DNA of 64,000 nt, from NCBI GenBank assembly GCA_003022435.1, contig PXUA01000015.1, forward strand, positions 186,001 through 250,000. The letters are read 5' to 3'. Position numbers and translations under genes: made by a program. Every line of letters starts with the position of its first letter. The stretch's first letter is position 1. Shown piece by piece: positions 37,726 through 45,979 of the stretch. A model generated the notes under the pieces. That model saw nothing but the letters and a program-made list of their open reading frames with translations, was not told where the DNA came from and did not search any database. The DNA comes from Bacteroidetes bacterium SW_9_63_38. GTDB lineage: Bacteria; Bacteroidota; Rhodothermia; Rhodothermales; Salinibacteraceae.

Positions 37726-37994
37726 GAGGCTTCGACCTTGTCAGTCCAATGCATTGAAATATGCTGTCGTCGAAAAGCGGACGGACTGCTTCGAGTGCCC
37801 AGCACCTTTGCTCTGACCAACAATCACGCCTCATTCGTTATTGGGCGACGGCGAGGAGAAGGGAATCTCAGAATGGAACGACGAATAGAAACGTACCCCC
37901 TGACGTTGAATTTCACTGGTGTCTCTGCAGTTGCTCTGCCCGCTTTCTGGGACGCTGCGGGATCCGCACTCTTTCTACTGACTGTTTTCTACTG

Positions 37995-38372
37995 ATGTCC
38001 CGTTCGTCCCTCCCAACCTGGCTGCATCCGGCAAGCGGCCTTCTCATTCTAGCGCTGGACTGGCTTTTGTTTTCCGGCGGGATCCTTACGCTGGGCCTCT
38101 CGACGCCTCTTTTGCTTACAGGAGCAGCGCTGGGAACGGCCGGGGGCGTCTTCGGCCTCCAGCGTCGATACGCCGAGGACGGCCGGGGCGCAGGTCTGCT
38201 GAAGGGCATGGTGGGCGGCCTTGCCGTCGGACTGCCCCTCCCTGTTGCGGGTACGGGCGTGGGCGGCCTTGTGCTGACCCTCAGCGGCCTGAATCGCCTC
38301 CGCGAACGCGGGTCGCAACCGGACGACCTGCCGTCTTCCTCCCCGGAAAACGACAACTCCCCGTCCCGGTAG
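37995..38372 (+). CDS. Small membrane protein, unknown
   Basis: This 125-residue protein has two or three hydrophobic, glycine-rich segments (SGLLILALDWLLFSGGILTLGL near residue 14, LLLTGAALGTAGGVFGL near residue 38, VGGLAVGLPLPVAGTGVGGLVLTL near residue 75) and a polar Ser/Pro-rich C-terminus. It converges on the hydrolase gene with a 2-bp gap between stops. No family is recognised. Confidence 0.6.
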   Translation: MSRSSLPTWLHPASGLLILALDWLLFSGGILTLGLSTPLLLTGAALGTAGGVFGLQRRYAEDGRGAGLLKGMVGGLAVGLPLPVAGTGVGGLVLTLSGLNRLRERGSQPDDLPSSSPENDNSPSR

Positions 38373-38374
38373 CG

Positions 38375-39238
38375 CTATCGCCCTTCGACTCGTGCCGCCG
38401 TCGAGTCAGGATCCGCGGCAATCCGGGTGACGAGGTCGGCATAGGCCGCCTGCACGTCTTCGTGCTCATACAACTCGTTGTGCCCCCCGTCCGGCACCGT
38501 CACCAGTGTCTTTTGCGCGCTGCCCGCCTCCTGATGGAGCCGCTTCGCCATGGCGGGATCCGTGACGTTGTCCTCTTCCCCGGCCACGACCACCAGCGGC
38601 GCCTCGAGCGATTGGACCCGGGCCACGTTGTCCGCCGTTCTGAGAGCAGGCGCCACGTCCACGCCCAGGAAGAGCCGCACGTACCAGGGAATCAGGTGAT
38701 CGACCCACCCGTCCACGTTGGTCGCCGGATTTTCGAGAACCACACCTGCCACCGACCGCTCCTGGGCCACGTGCGTGGCGAGGAAGCTGCCGAGGGAATG
38801 CCCCCACACCACCAATCGCTGCGGGTCGACGCCCTCCTCCTCGACCAGATGGTCGTACAGCTCGAGCGCGTCGTGCCGGAAGGCCTCCACCCCGGGCTCG
38901 CCCTCGCTCCGCCCGTATCCGCGATAGTCCCACAACACCGCGTTGGCCGGGGGGCGCGTCAGTGTGTGCAGGTAGCCCCGCGACTGCACAAGATAAAACC
39001 CGTTGCCGCCGAAGAACAGCACCGTCGCCTCGGCCTCCGGCTGGGTGAGGTGCCAGGCATTCACCTCAACGCTATCGGTCACCGGGAGAAATTGGTTGCG
39101 AAGCGTCACGCCCTCCCCATCAAACGTTTCCGGCGTCACGGACGACTTCGGGTAAAACACCTCCTCTTCCCCGATCGTGATGGACGAGCACCCCACGAGG
39201 ACGAGACTGATCGAAAACAGCAGGGGAAATGAACGCAT
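38375..39238 (-). CDS. Alpha/beta hydrolase, predicted lipoprotein
   Basis: The 287-residue protein has a lipoprotein signal peptide (SFPLLFSISLVLVGC, lipobox LVGC with the lipidated Cys at residue 17). The alpha/beta-hydrolase core shows an oxyanion-hole strand ATVLFFGGNGFYL near residue 72, the nucleophile elbow VVWGHSLGSFLA near residue 145 (Ser in GHSLG), the Asp in VAGEEDNVTDP near residue 220 and the His in VPDGGHNELY near residue 250. It resembles the BEM46/YqiA-like serine hydrolases. The substrate is unknown; it is expected on the periplasmic side of a membrane. Confidence 0.87.
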   Translation of the reverse strand: MRSFPLLFSISLVLVGCSSITIGEEEVFYPKSSVTPETFDGEGVTLRNQFLPVTDSVEVNAWHLTQPEAEATVLFFGGNGFYLVQSRGYLHTLTRPPANAVLWDYRGYGRSEGEPGVEAFRHDALELYDHLVEEEGVDPQRLVVWGHSLGSFLATHVAQERSVAGVVLENPATNVDGWVDHLIPWYVRLFLGVDVAPALRTADNVARVQSLEAPLVVVAGEEDNVTDPAMAKRLHQEAGSAQKTLVTVPDGGHNELYEHEDVQAAYADLVTRIAADPDSTAARVEGR

Positions 39239-39369
39239 AGCGACGGAACCGAAAGAAAGTGTGTATGCCTCTTCTGCGACGCAAAGTCCCTCGTGGTGTT
39301 ACTCCACGGGTGCAATTCCTCTGTAATGTTGACCGCCTCGGGCCTGGCCCCCTTGTCGGTTTCATTTGC

Positions 39370-39876
39370 TCATCGACGACGGTGGCTTCCGGGGTTCTCT
39401 GTGGGATCGTACCACGGGTTTTGATTAGGCGTCTCCCTGCCGTCGTGGACGGCACTGTACCGGAGGTAGTTGTCGGCGCCCTCCTTGACCGACTCCACCT
39501 CCTCGTCCGTCAGTTCCCGCACCACCTCGGCCGGCTGTCCCAGCACCAGCGAGCGCGGGGGGATCTTCATGTCCTTCGTCACCAGCGCCTGCGCCCCGAT
39601 GAGGCTGTGGGAGCCGATGTGCGCGTGATCCATCACCGTAGCCCCCATACCCACCAGCACCTCGTCCTCAATGGTGCAGCCGTGAATCAACGCGCTGTGT
39701 CCGATGGTGACGCGCGCGCCGATGTCGGTGGGCGCCGTGCCGTGCGTGACGTGGACGACAGTATTGTCCTGCACGTTCGTCTCCGGACCGATCCGGATCC
39801 AGTGTACGTCGCCCCGCAGGGTGCAGTTGTGCCAGATGCTGGCGTGGCTTCCAAGCGTGACGTCGCCCACAAGCAC
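39370..39876 (-). CDS. Gamma carbonic anhydrase-family protein, 5' end disrupted
   Basis: At least 168 residues form a left-handed beta-helix of hexapeptide repeats (LVGDVTLGSHASIWHN, RIGPETNVQDNTVVHV, GHSALIHGCTIEDEVLVGMG) with the metal-binding His pattern of gamma-class carbonic anhydrases. The frame is family-like for another ~14 codons upstream (GKHPQFDDSNYIAETAV), ending at about 39922, where it joins a transposon end. The native ATG and the first few residues (usually ending in a Y-x-G-K motif) are therefore lost. A GTG at 39876 or an upstream non-ATG codon would have to serve. The product may be shortened but nearly complete, or the gene may be silent. Confidence 0.8.
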   Translation of the reverse strand: MLVGDVTLGSHASIWHNCTLRGDVHWIRIGPETNVQDNTVVHVTHGTAPTDIGARVTIGHSALIHGCTIEDEVLVGMGATVMDHAHIGSHSLIGAQALVTKDMKIPPRSLVLGQPAEVVRELTDEEVESVKEGADNYLRYSAVHDGRETPNQNPWYDPTENPGSHRRR

Positions 39877-39926
39877 GGCGGTCTCGGCAATGTAGTTGCT
39901 GTCGTCGAACTGGGGATGCTTGCCCA

Positions 39927-40024
39927 GTGCAGCTTCAAACGATCTTTTGGGGAAAGCAGTTTGCTATTGCTCCAAGCTCCAGCTTGAGGTATGGACGGAC
40001 GAGGTCCGTCCAAAGCTCGATTGC
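39927..40024 (-). repeat. Partial transposon/MITE end, relative of the element at 55880-56001
   Basis: These 98 bp match the 3' part of the 55880-56001 element at about 97% by eye (three substitutions noticed). They end with the terminal sequence TTGAAGCTGCAC on the - strand. Both copies can encode the same short C-terminal tail (AIEL..DL.RPYLKLELGAIA) stopping inside the terminal repeat, which suggests descent from the end of a transposase-type gene. The open frame continues to about 40168, but no second terminal repeat was found. The outer boundary abuts the carbonic anhydrase gene directly. Confidence 0.75.
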
Positions 40025-40335
40025 TCGATCATGAGAGTACTGATACGTGAACGGGTTTCTAAACACGATCTCTGCTGATAGCACAATACGGTCTTCCCTA
40101 CACGGAGAAAGTTGTTTACCTACCTGTGTACGGATCAGCAAGAGGGTTGGAAAACAATTCTTCGACACCGGAATGCGTGAATCGGCCGGGAGATCCTTTC
40201 TCGTTCTTGCCCCCGCTCCCGAAACGTCGCAGAACTCCGACGTGCCTGGAACCCCTGCGGAGTGTCGGCAATACGAGCGCTCCTATCGGGTTCATACGTT
40301 GGTGCTCTCATTCTGCCCCGTTCTTCTTTTCCGTT

Positions 40336-40692
40336 ATGATAGAGGTTTTGATTCTCGACGCCCAGGAACTTGCCCAGCGCCAGATGGGCGCTCAAGCCAT
40401 GCAGGCCGGGGCCATGGGCGGCACCAACATCGAAACGGCCGTCCGCAACCAGATGAAGGACCAGCTCCGAAAGGGCCTGGCCGGCCGCGGCATCGAGACG
40501 ACGATCGCGTCGAAAGGGTCGCAGGGGCTGGAGATCACCATCGACGACCCGGCCAAGGCCGCCTGGAATCAGGGCATGATGGCGTGGCTGGTGGCGAAGG
40601 TGATGCCGAGTTCCATCGAGTACAGCATTGCGCCGTCCATCCGGGAGACGTTGGAGGAAAGCGGGATTGAGGGGGAGGTGGAGGTGACGTAG
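40336..40692 (+). CDS. Small protein, unknown
   Basis: This 118-residue protein starts at an ATG at 40336 (MIEVLILDAQELAQRQMGAQ). It has a Met/Gln/Gly-rich N-terminal helix, a basic middle (RNQMKDQLRKGLAGRGIETT) and an alternating strand/helix C-terminus (GLEITIDDPAKAAWNQGMMAWLVAKVM). No known domain or signal is seen. It lies between the transposon end and the glycan island. Coding bias suggests a real gene. Confidence 0.6.
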   Translation: MIEVLILDAQELAQRQMGAQAMQAGAMGGTNIETAVRNQMKDQLRKGLAGRGIETTIASKGSQGLEITIDDPAKAAWNQGMMAWLVAKVMPSSIEYSIAPSIRETLEESGIEGEVEVT

Positions 40693-40762
40693 CCTTCAGT
40701 CGCTACGAACCTCTTCTAAAATTAGTGACGCTTGCTATAAGCCCGTGCTCCAGGGTTCTATA

Positions 40763-41599
40763 TCAATACGACCACCACTCCTTGACCCCGAGTAACTCAT
40801 AAAGCTTCCGATTGTGGGGTTCAAAGAAATCCTCCAGCTCTTTCCGCATCGGCACTTCCTTTTTATAGTTTCCCCTCCCATACTTCTGAGTAATTTGTAG
40901 ATCCCTTTGCTCAATCCCCAACCACTCAAAGATTGAGTTCACAAACCCGTTTGGATCCGAAAATAAGTCCTCACTCCTGAGTACAAGCAATTGATCACCG
41001 TACACTTTCTTAAAACGTCGTATCTGAGGTGCGTAAATGCCCCGCCTCACGTAAGAGTGAAAAATGTCCTCATACTCGCTCCGCCCGATTACTCGATTCT
41101 CGCGTGCAAATCGGATATCAGCCTGCACAGCCTCCTCAAAAGAACGAGGATCGGCCCCCCAGTTGCCCATTCCTCGCTGCACATGGTTGTACTGTGAATA
41201 CGCCCGTGAAACAGGGTCCCGAAGCACAGCGATCAGCTTCGCTTCCGGAATCAAACGAGACATCCGCCAAAGCGTGTTCTCGTCAAAAATGTAGTCGGGC
41301 GTGGCCTCAAGTGAAATTCTGTTTCCTTGCAGGTCAAAATTGCTTCGGTACCAAAGACGGTGCTTTTTATACTCAAGGTTAAAATAGTGTAGCTCTTTGG
41401 AGAGGGCTCCTCCAATCCGCGGATGCTGACAAAGATAGTGATACAAAGAAGTAGTTCCTCCCTTTTGGGTCCCAATGATAACCACGTTGGGAAGCTCCCG
41501 TAACGGAGAGGTTGCTAAACGCCATGTCTTCTCTGCTCTTTCCAATAACCGCTTTCCCATGAGTGCAAAGTCTTCTGCTATCTTTCGAAACGTACTCAT
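40763..41599 (-). CDS. PAPS-dependent sulfotransferase (island copy 1)
   Basis: The 278-residue protein has the 5'-phosphosulfate loop VVIIGTQKGGTTSLYHYL near residue 38, with the Lys that contacts PAPS. The 3'-phosphate-binding segment IAVLRDPVSRAYSQYNH is near residue 123, and a KELHYF segment near residue 68 is typical of carbohydrate (heparan-type) sulfotransferases. It should transfer sulfate from PAPS to a sugar hydroxyl or amine. The gene has visibly lower G+C and more Lys/Ile/Asn codons than its surroundings, consistent with recent transfer. It follows the GT2 gene on the same strand. Confidence 0.88.
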   Translation of the reverse strand: MSTFRKIAEDFALMGKRLLERAEKTWRLATSPLRELPNVVIIGTQKGGTTSLYHYLCQHPRIGGALSKELHYFNLEYKKHRLWYRSNFDLQGNRISLEATPDYIFDENTLWRMSRLIPEAKLIAVLRDPVSRAYSQYNHVQRGMGNWGADPRSFEEAVQADIRFARENRVIGRSEYEDIFHSYVRRGIYAPQIRRFKKVYGDQLLVLRSEDLFSDPNGFVNSIFEWLGIEQRDLQITQKYGRGNYKKEVPMRKELEDFFEPHNRKLYELLGVKEWWSY

Positions 41600-41839
41600 G
41601 GTCGTTGTGCTGACTTCGAGTCAGGACATTTCAACTCAGCAAACGGGACAGGTCTAAGAATCCTATAGTTGAGTCGTTCTCTTTTCTCAAGGCGAGGAGA
41701 AAAACTCAATCCTTATACGGAATCCGACTCGTGATGTCGGGGACACGGAGGCTGCAATCAGCCCCGAATGGAGCGAACCGCCGTTTTTCAAGACAGAGCA
41801 TCCGCCATCGCCCATCGGATTTAGTATTAGAGCCTTGCC

Positions 41840-42829
41840 TCAGAACGAATCTCGGGACGAATCGCTGCGGGTGAAGGACCAAAAAAACGACCGTAGTTTT
41901 CCCAAACTCCGAAGCACAACACGCGGGAAAAAGGATGCCGCGCCGAATAGCCAGGCCCGCCAGTAGGTAGGATGATGTCGAATCGCTGTACAAAACATTT
42001 TGAGGGCTTGAAGCCGCCTCTCCCGATCCAGCCACTTCCGACCTAGATTGGTGTATAGATTGGCGAAGACGGAAGACTTTAATTCCGAAAGCCGCTCGGG
42101 ATGGTTGCGAAATGCCTTCTCAATAGTGGCACGACGCCCCCGAAGGGCTAAGTCCAAGTCCATTGTACTCGTGGATTTGCTAGCGTGCTGGTAACGCCGA
42201 ACCAAGGGACGATCGATGTAGCCCACCGAATACTGAGCCGCAACCCGAAGTGAAAACTCCCAGTCCTCCGCAACTCCGATGTGATAAATTTCTGCCTCAT
42301 CGTGCATGCCCACTTTCTCGAAGACATCTTTGTGAAATAACTCCGTGGAAGGAGGAATGAAAAGCCGTCCAATTAAGGGACGAAGAACGTCTCCGTCTTG
42401 ATTGTCCATTACTTGATCGGCCCGGCAAATTGTCTTCCCGGTGGACTGGTCGACCTGGAGCCAGTTGGTATAGCTCCACATGAGTTCGGGATTGGACTGG
42501 TGAAGAACAACCTGTTGTTCTAATTTTTCGGGAACCCACTCATCGTCGGCATCGAGCAAACCGATATAGGTCCCGCGCGCTTCCCGAATCCCCACGTTCC
42601 GCGCTGAAGCTGCCCCCCCATTTTCTTTCTGGAGATAGCGAACAGGGTCGTCGTACGGCTCCATCACCTGAGGGGTCTCGTCGGTAGACCCGTCGTCGAT
42701 TACGATCACTTCGACGTTGGAATACGTCTGGTCAAGCACGCTCTCGACGGCCCGCGGAAGGAATGCTGCCGCGTTATAAGCCGGAATAATAACACTGACG
42801 AGGGGATCCTCAGCGGTGCTACTAGACAT
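41840..42829 (-). CDS. GT2-family glycosyltransferase
   Basis: The 329-residue protein has a GT-A fold: VSVIIPAYNAAAFLPRAVESVL near residue 11, VIVIDDGSTDETPQV near residue 40, ENGGAASARNVGIREARG near residue 69, and the metal-binding LLDADDEW near residue 91. The second half includes the acceptor-side AEDWEFSLR near residue 186. There is no membrane segment, so it acts at the cytoplasmic face. It probably adds one sugar to a surface glycan. It is divergent from the second sulfotransferase gene. Confidence 0.92.
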   Translation of the reverse strand: MSSSTAEDPLVSVIIPAYNAAAFLPRAVESVLDQTYSNVEVIVIDDGSTDETPQVMEPYDDPVRYLQKENGGAASARNVGIREARGTYIGLLDADDEWVPEKLEQQVVLHQSNPELMWSYTNWLQVDQSTGKTICRADQVMDNQDGDVLRPLIGRLFIPPSTELFHKDVFEKVGMHDEAEIYHIGVAEDWEFSLRVAAQYSVGYIDRPLVRRYQHASKSTSTMDLDLALRGRRATIEKAFRNHPERLSELKSSVFANLYTNLGRKWLDRERRLQALKMFCTAIRHHPTYWRAWLFGAASFFPRVVLRSLGKLRSFFWSFTRSDSSRDSF

Positions 42830-42960
42830 GGGTACACGGCTTATGTGTGGTACAGGCTTTCAACCCAATGAACAGAGTCATGAACCTCATTCTCTCTTCC
42901 ATGTTCGGTGAGGCCTCTCCCTTACGTTTTGATTTTCAGCGTTCTCCCCCCCTCTCTTTC

Positions 42961-43794
42961 ATGTCGGCGCTTCGCGAAAAACTTGTTGACGCAATTCGTC
43001 CCCTTCTCGTAGCGGGAGCACGCTGGGGAACGCCCCGCCTCAACCTTCGCGACATCGATCCTGTTTTGGTCCTCGGCAATCAGAAAACTGGGTCGACGGC
43101 CATTGCCGAATTACTCGCCCAGTACGGGGACCTCTGGGCAACGACCGACCTACACCCACTCCAGTCTTCCGCCCCCCAAATCGAAAACGACCCAGCATTT
43201 GTTGCGCGCCTCATTCAACGACTCCGCTATTACCTCCGAGGGGACCTAATCAAGGAAAACGAACTCACGGTCGCGACCGATGCCCTACTTGAAGCTCTTC
43301 CCCGCGCACGTCCCGTGTTTGTCGTTCGCCATCCTGTTCAAAACGTCCGAAGTATCCTCGACCGGTTGAGCTTACCGGGACAACCTCTTCCATTCGAGCG
43401 CCTCGGCCTTTCAGGAAATGGCTGGGAGCGCATTGTGCGGGGTCATGACTATGGTATCGAGGCTGAAAACCACATTACATCTCTTGCTGTACGATGGTGC
43501 CGCACAGCAAAAATATACCTACGTCATTCGGAACGACTACATTTGGTGCGCTACGAGGATTTCGTGAGTGACAAGCTCGGGACTATCAGCAGCCTTGCCA
43601 ATCAACTTGGCATCCAGCAAAAAAAAGACATCAGGCCGTTTCTGGACGTACCGTTCCAGCCACGGGGCGACAATCGAGCGACACCGCCGCAGACTTTCTT
43701 CTCGGAGCAGGCCCTCGACATCATTCACAACCGGTGTCGCAGAGAAATGGACGCTCTCGACTATGAACCAATTCTAGACTCGTCGGCTGAATGA
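42961..43794 (+). CDS. Sulfotransferase-like protein (island copy 2)
   Basis: The 277-residue protein has a PAPS loop VLVLGNQKTGSTAIAELL near residue 35 and a 3'-phosphate-binding segment FVVRHPVQNVRSILDRL near residue 120, then VRYEDFVSD near residue 198. These identify the sulfotransferase superfamily, although the rest is divergent from copies 1 and 3. The start is uncertain: ATGs at 42868 and 42961 are possible, and 42961 fits the usual spacing to the PAPS loop. Its stop overlaps the deacetylase start (ATGA), so the two are translationally coupled. Confidence 0.82.
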   Translation: MSALREKLVDAIRPLLVAGARWGTPRLNLRDIDPVLVLGNQKTGSTAIAELLAQYGDLWATTDLHPLQSSAPQIENDPAFVARLIQRLRYYLRGDLIKENELTVATDALLEALPRARPVFVVRHPVQNVRSILDRLSLPGQPLPFERLGLSGNGWERIVRGHDYGIEAENHITSLAVRWCRTAKIYLRHSERLHLVRYEDFVSDKLGTISSLANQLGIQQKKDIRPFLDVPFQPRGDNRATPPQTFFSEQALDIIHNRCRREMDALDYEPILDSSAE

Positions 43795-44891
43795 TTGCCT
43801 CTCTCCGTCCCATTCTACTTCGCACCGCCCGAGCAGCCGGCCTGTTTTCGGCGATGCGCTTCCAGCATCGCCACCAGTTGCTCGTTCTCACCTACCACAG
43901 TGTAGTGCAGAACATCCAGGAAGAACGCAGTCGCTACCCGCTCGTGTACCGGAACGCGGTCTCTGCCAATCACTTCGAGCAGCAGATGCAATACCTGCGA
44001 CGGTACTACACCGTGCTTGACGGTGACGAACTCCGCACCGGCCTCGCCCACGGCTCCTTCCCCGCCCGCGCGGTGATTGTAACCTTCGACGACGGTCTCC
44101 TCAACAATGCAACCGTGGCCCTGCCGATTCTGCGACGGCTCAACATTCCCGCGCTGTTCTTTCTTCCAACTGGCTTCGTGGATGCGGCTTCTGAAAACAC
44201 CCTACGCCGACACTGGACGGAGGATCTCATCGCTCGTCTCAGTTACCGACGCTTGGACGATGCATTCGAGAGCCGCGCCCTGACCACGCATCTTCCGAAA
44301 CTGACCGTCGAATTGGACAACCTTTCGCTGGCCTCAATTCGTGTGGTCGTGGAGCACTTAAAAAGACTGCCCCGTCAGACGCGCCTCAGCCGTCTCTCAG
44401 CTCTTACGGATGTGCTCGGAGATCTGCCCCCTGCCACTGCCTTCCCGGCCGACCGGGATGGACACTCGGTCCTGGCGACCATGACCTGGGACCACGCCCG
44501 GCGGGCTGCGAATCAAGGCATCACGCTCGGCGGGCACACGGTTAACCACGAAAATCTGGCCCGGCTTCCCGACGACGAGGCTGCCACTGAAATCACCGAG
44601 TCCTTGCAGTCCCTCACCGAGAACACTGAACAATCTGCTGACTTCTTTTCCTATCCCTACGGTCGTCCCCGTGACTTCACGACCGTGCATCAAAAGGTTC
44701 TCGCCGATACGAAATGCCGGGGAGCCTTCACGCAAGTCGTTGGGTTTAACGATGCCTCCACCGACCCGCTTGCTCTCCGTCGAATTGACGTCTCGCCTGG
44801 CTATTCGATTGATATGTTTGCTTACGTCGCCAGTGGTAGCAAACACATGGTTGACCGTGCGATTCGAGATCAATCATCCGCGTCGACGTAG
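43791..44891 (+). CDS. Polysaccharide deacetylase (NodB homology, CE4)
   Basis: The 366-residue protein has the NodB-type core: LLVLTYHSVV near residue 30, the catalytic Asp-Asp in AVIVTFDDGLLNN near residue 94, the zinc His pair in GGHTVNHENLA near residue 247, and FFSYPYGRPRD near residue 285. It removes acetyl groups from N-acetylated sugars in a glycan. No clear signal peptide is seen. The four-base overlap with the upstream sulfotransferase suggests de-N-acetylation and sulfation act on the same polymer. The last 18 nt overlap the convergent glycosyltransferase gene. Confidence 0.9.
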   Translation: MIASLRPILLRTARAAGLFSAMRFQHRHQLLVLTYHSVVQNIQEERSRYPLVYRNAVSANHFEQQMQYLRRYYTVLDGDELRTGLAHGSFPARAVIVTFDDGLLNNATVALPILRRLNIPALFFLPTGFVDAASENTLRRHWTEDLIARLSYRRLDDAFESRALTTHLPKLTVELDNLSLASIRVVVEHLKRLPRQTRLSRLSALTDVLGDLPPATAFPADRDGHSVLATMTWDHARRAANQGITLGGHTVNHENLARLPDDEAATEITESLQSLTENTEQSADFFSYPYGRPRDFTTVHQKVLADTKCRGAFTQVVGFNDASTDPLALRRIDVSPGYSIDMFAYVASGSKHMVDRAIRDQSSAST

Positions 44892-45956
44892 CTCATTTAA
44901 GAGGCGGACAAGCCGCGTCTCCCGCTGGTCCATCGAGAACTGTTCAACAATCCGAGCCCGGGACGCTCGTCTTCGCTCACCGTTGCCACCCAGCTCTTCG
45001 CGAATTGTCTCTGCAATCCGCTCTGGATCTGGTCGCTGCACAACGCCTCCGGTATCTCCCACCAGGTCCGGGGGCTGCCCCACAGCACTGACGACTGGAA
45101 TGCACCCAGAAAGCATCGCCTCTCCCACGACGAGCCCGAATGCTTCGACGCGAGAAAGCTGAGCGTAGACGGAGGCATTCTGGTATACAGTAGAGAGATG
45201 ATCGCGTGGTCGAGGCGGAGACAGAGTCACATTGTTAGGGATCGTTTCCTTGCTCCGAAGCTCAGCGGCAAAGTTCCCCGAGACACCCACGACCCGAAAG
45301 TCGACATCCGGCATGCGACGTGCAGCCGCCAGAAAAAGATCGATGCCCTTCACCTTGTACGTACGCCAGGAATCAAGAAATGCCACCGTAACCACCCTGG
45401 AAGCTCGCTCCACCGGACCCATCGGCCAGTCGCCCGGCCGAAAGCCCAGTGGGACAACCGGGTGTGGCGTCTGCAAGTCGGGTACGTGAATCCGAATGCC
45501 GTTCCTTCGTCGCTCCGGCCAATTCGAAAACTGCTCTTCGGCCTCGATGAGGGTCGGAGAAACAGTAGGTAAGGAATCGGCCCGTCTCACAATCCACCGG
45601 ACGAGTGGAGCCCGCCACCGGCTGTCCCAAACGCCGTAGTCATACTCCGGGAGCCAGTTGCAGTCCATGCCGCCGAGCATCACAGCGACTGGCACGTCGA
45701 ACCAACGGGCGAGCAGGGTCGGAAGAGCAACGTGATGGTCCGCAAACCAGCCAAACACGAGATCCGCGTCCGGAAGCTCTTCCAGCAGCCATTCTCCCTG
45801 CCGTATCCAGAGTCGTATCAGTCCCCTTGCCGAGGCCGCCTTCTCCGCGTCGAAGTGAAACGCCCGAACGTCAAAATGGCGCCGTAGGAGGGCCAATTCA
45901 TCCTCCACAAAAGAGGTGAACCCCATGTGGCTGAAGAGAAGACTGGGACGCGCCAT
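44874..45956 (-). CDS. GT4-type (GT-B) glycosyltransferase
   Basis: The 360-residue protein shows a GT-B layout. The C-terminal nucleotide-sugar domain has VVTVAFLDSWRTYKVKGIDLFLAAARR near residue 187 and the E-x7-E pattern in RVEAFGLVVGEAMLSGCIPVVSA near residue 274. The N-terminal domain is variable (VFGWFADHHVALP near residue 67). It probably extends a surface glycan from a nucleotide sugar in the cytoplasm. The next gene on the same strand upstream is the ABC exporter, whose stop lies 23 bp before this start. Confidence 0.88.
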   Translation of the reverse strand: MARPSLLFSHMGFTSFVEDELALLRRHFDVRAFHFDAEKAASARGLIRLWIRQGEWLLEELPDADLVFGWFADHHVALPTLLARWFDVPVAVMLGGMDCNWLPEYDYGVWDSRWRAPLVRWIVRRADSLPTVSPTLIEAEEQFSNWPERRRNGIRIHVPDLQTPHPVVPLGFRPGDWPMGPVERASRVVTVAFLDSWRTYKVKGIDLFLAAARRMPDVDFRVVGVSGNFAAELRSKETIPNNVTLSPPRPRDHLSTVYQNASVYAQLSRVEAFGLVVGEAMLSGCIPVVSAVGQPPDLVGDTGGVVQRPDPERIAETIREELGGNGERRRASRARIVEQFSMDQRETRLVRLLNELRRRG

Positions 45957-45979
45957 AGAGCAGTAACCTCGCCAAGCAT

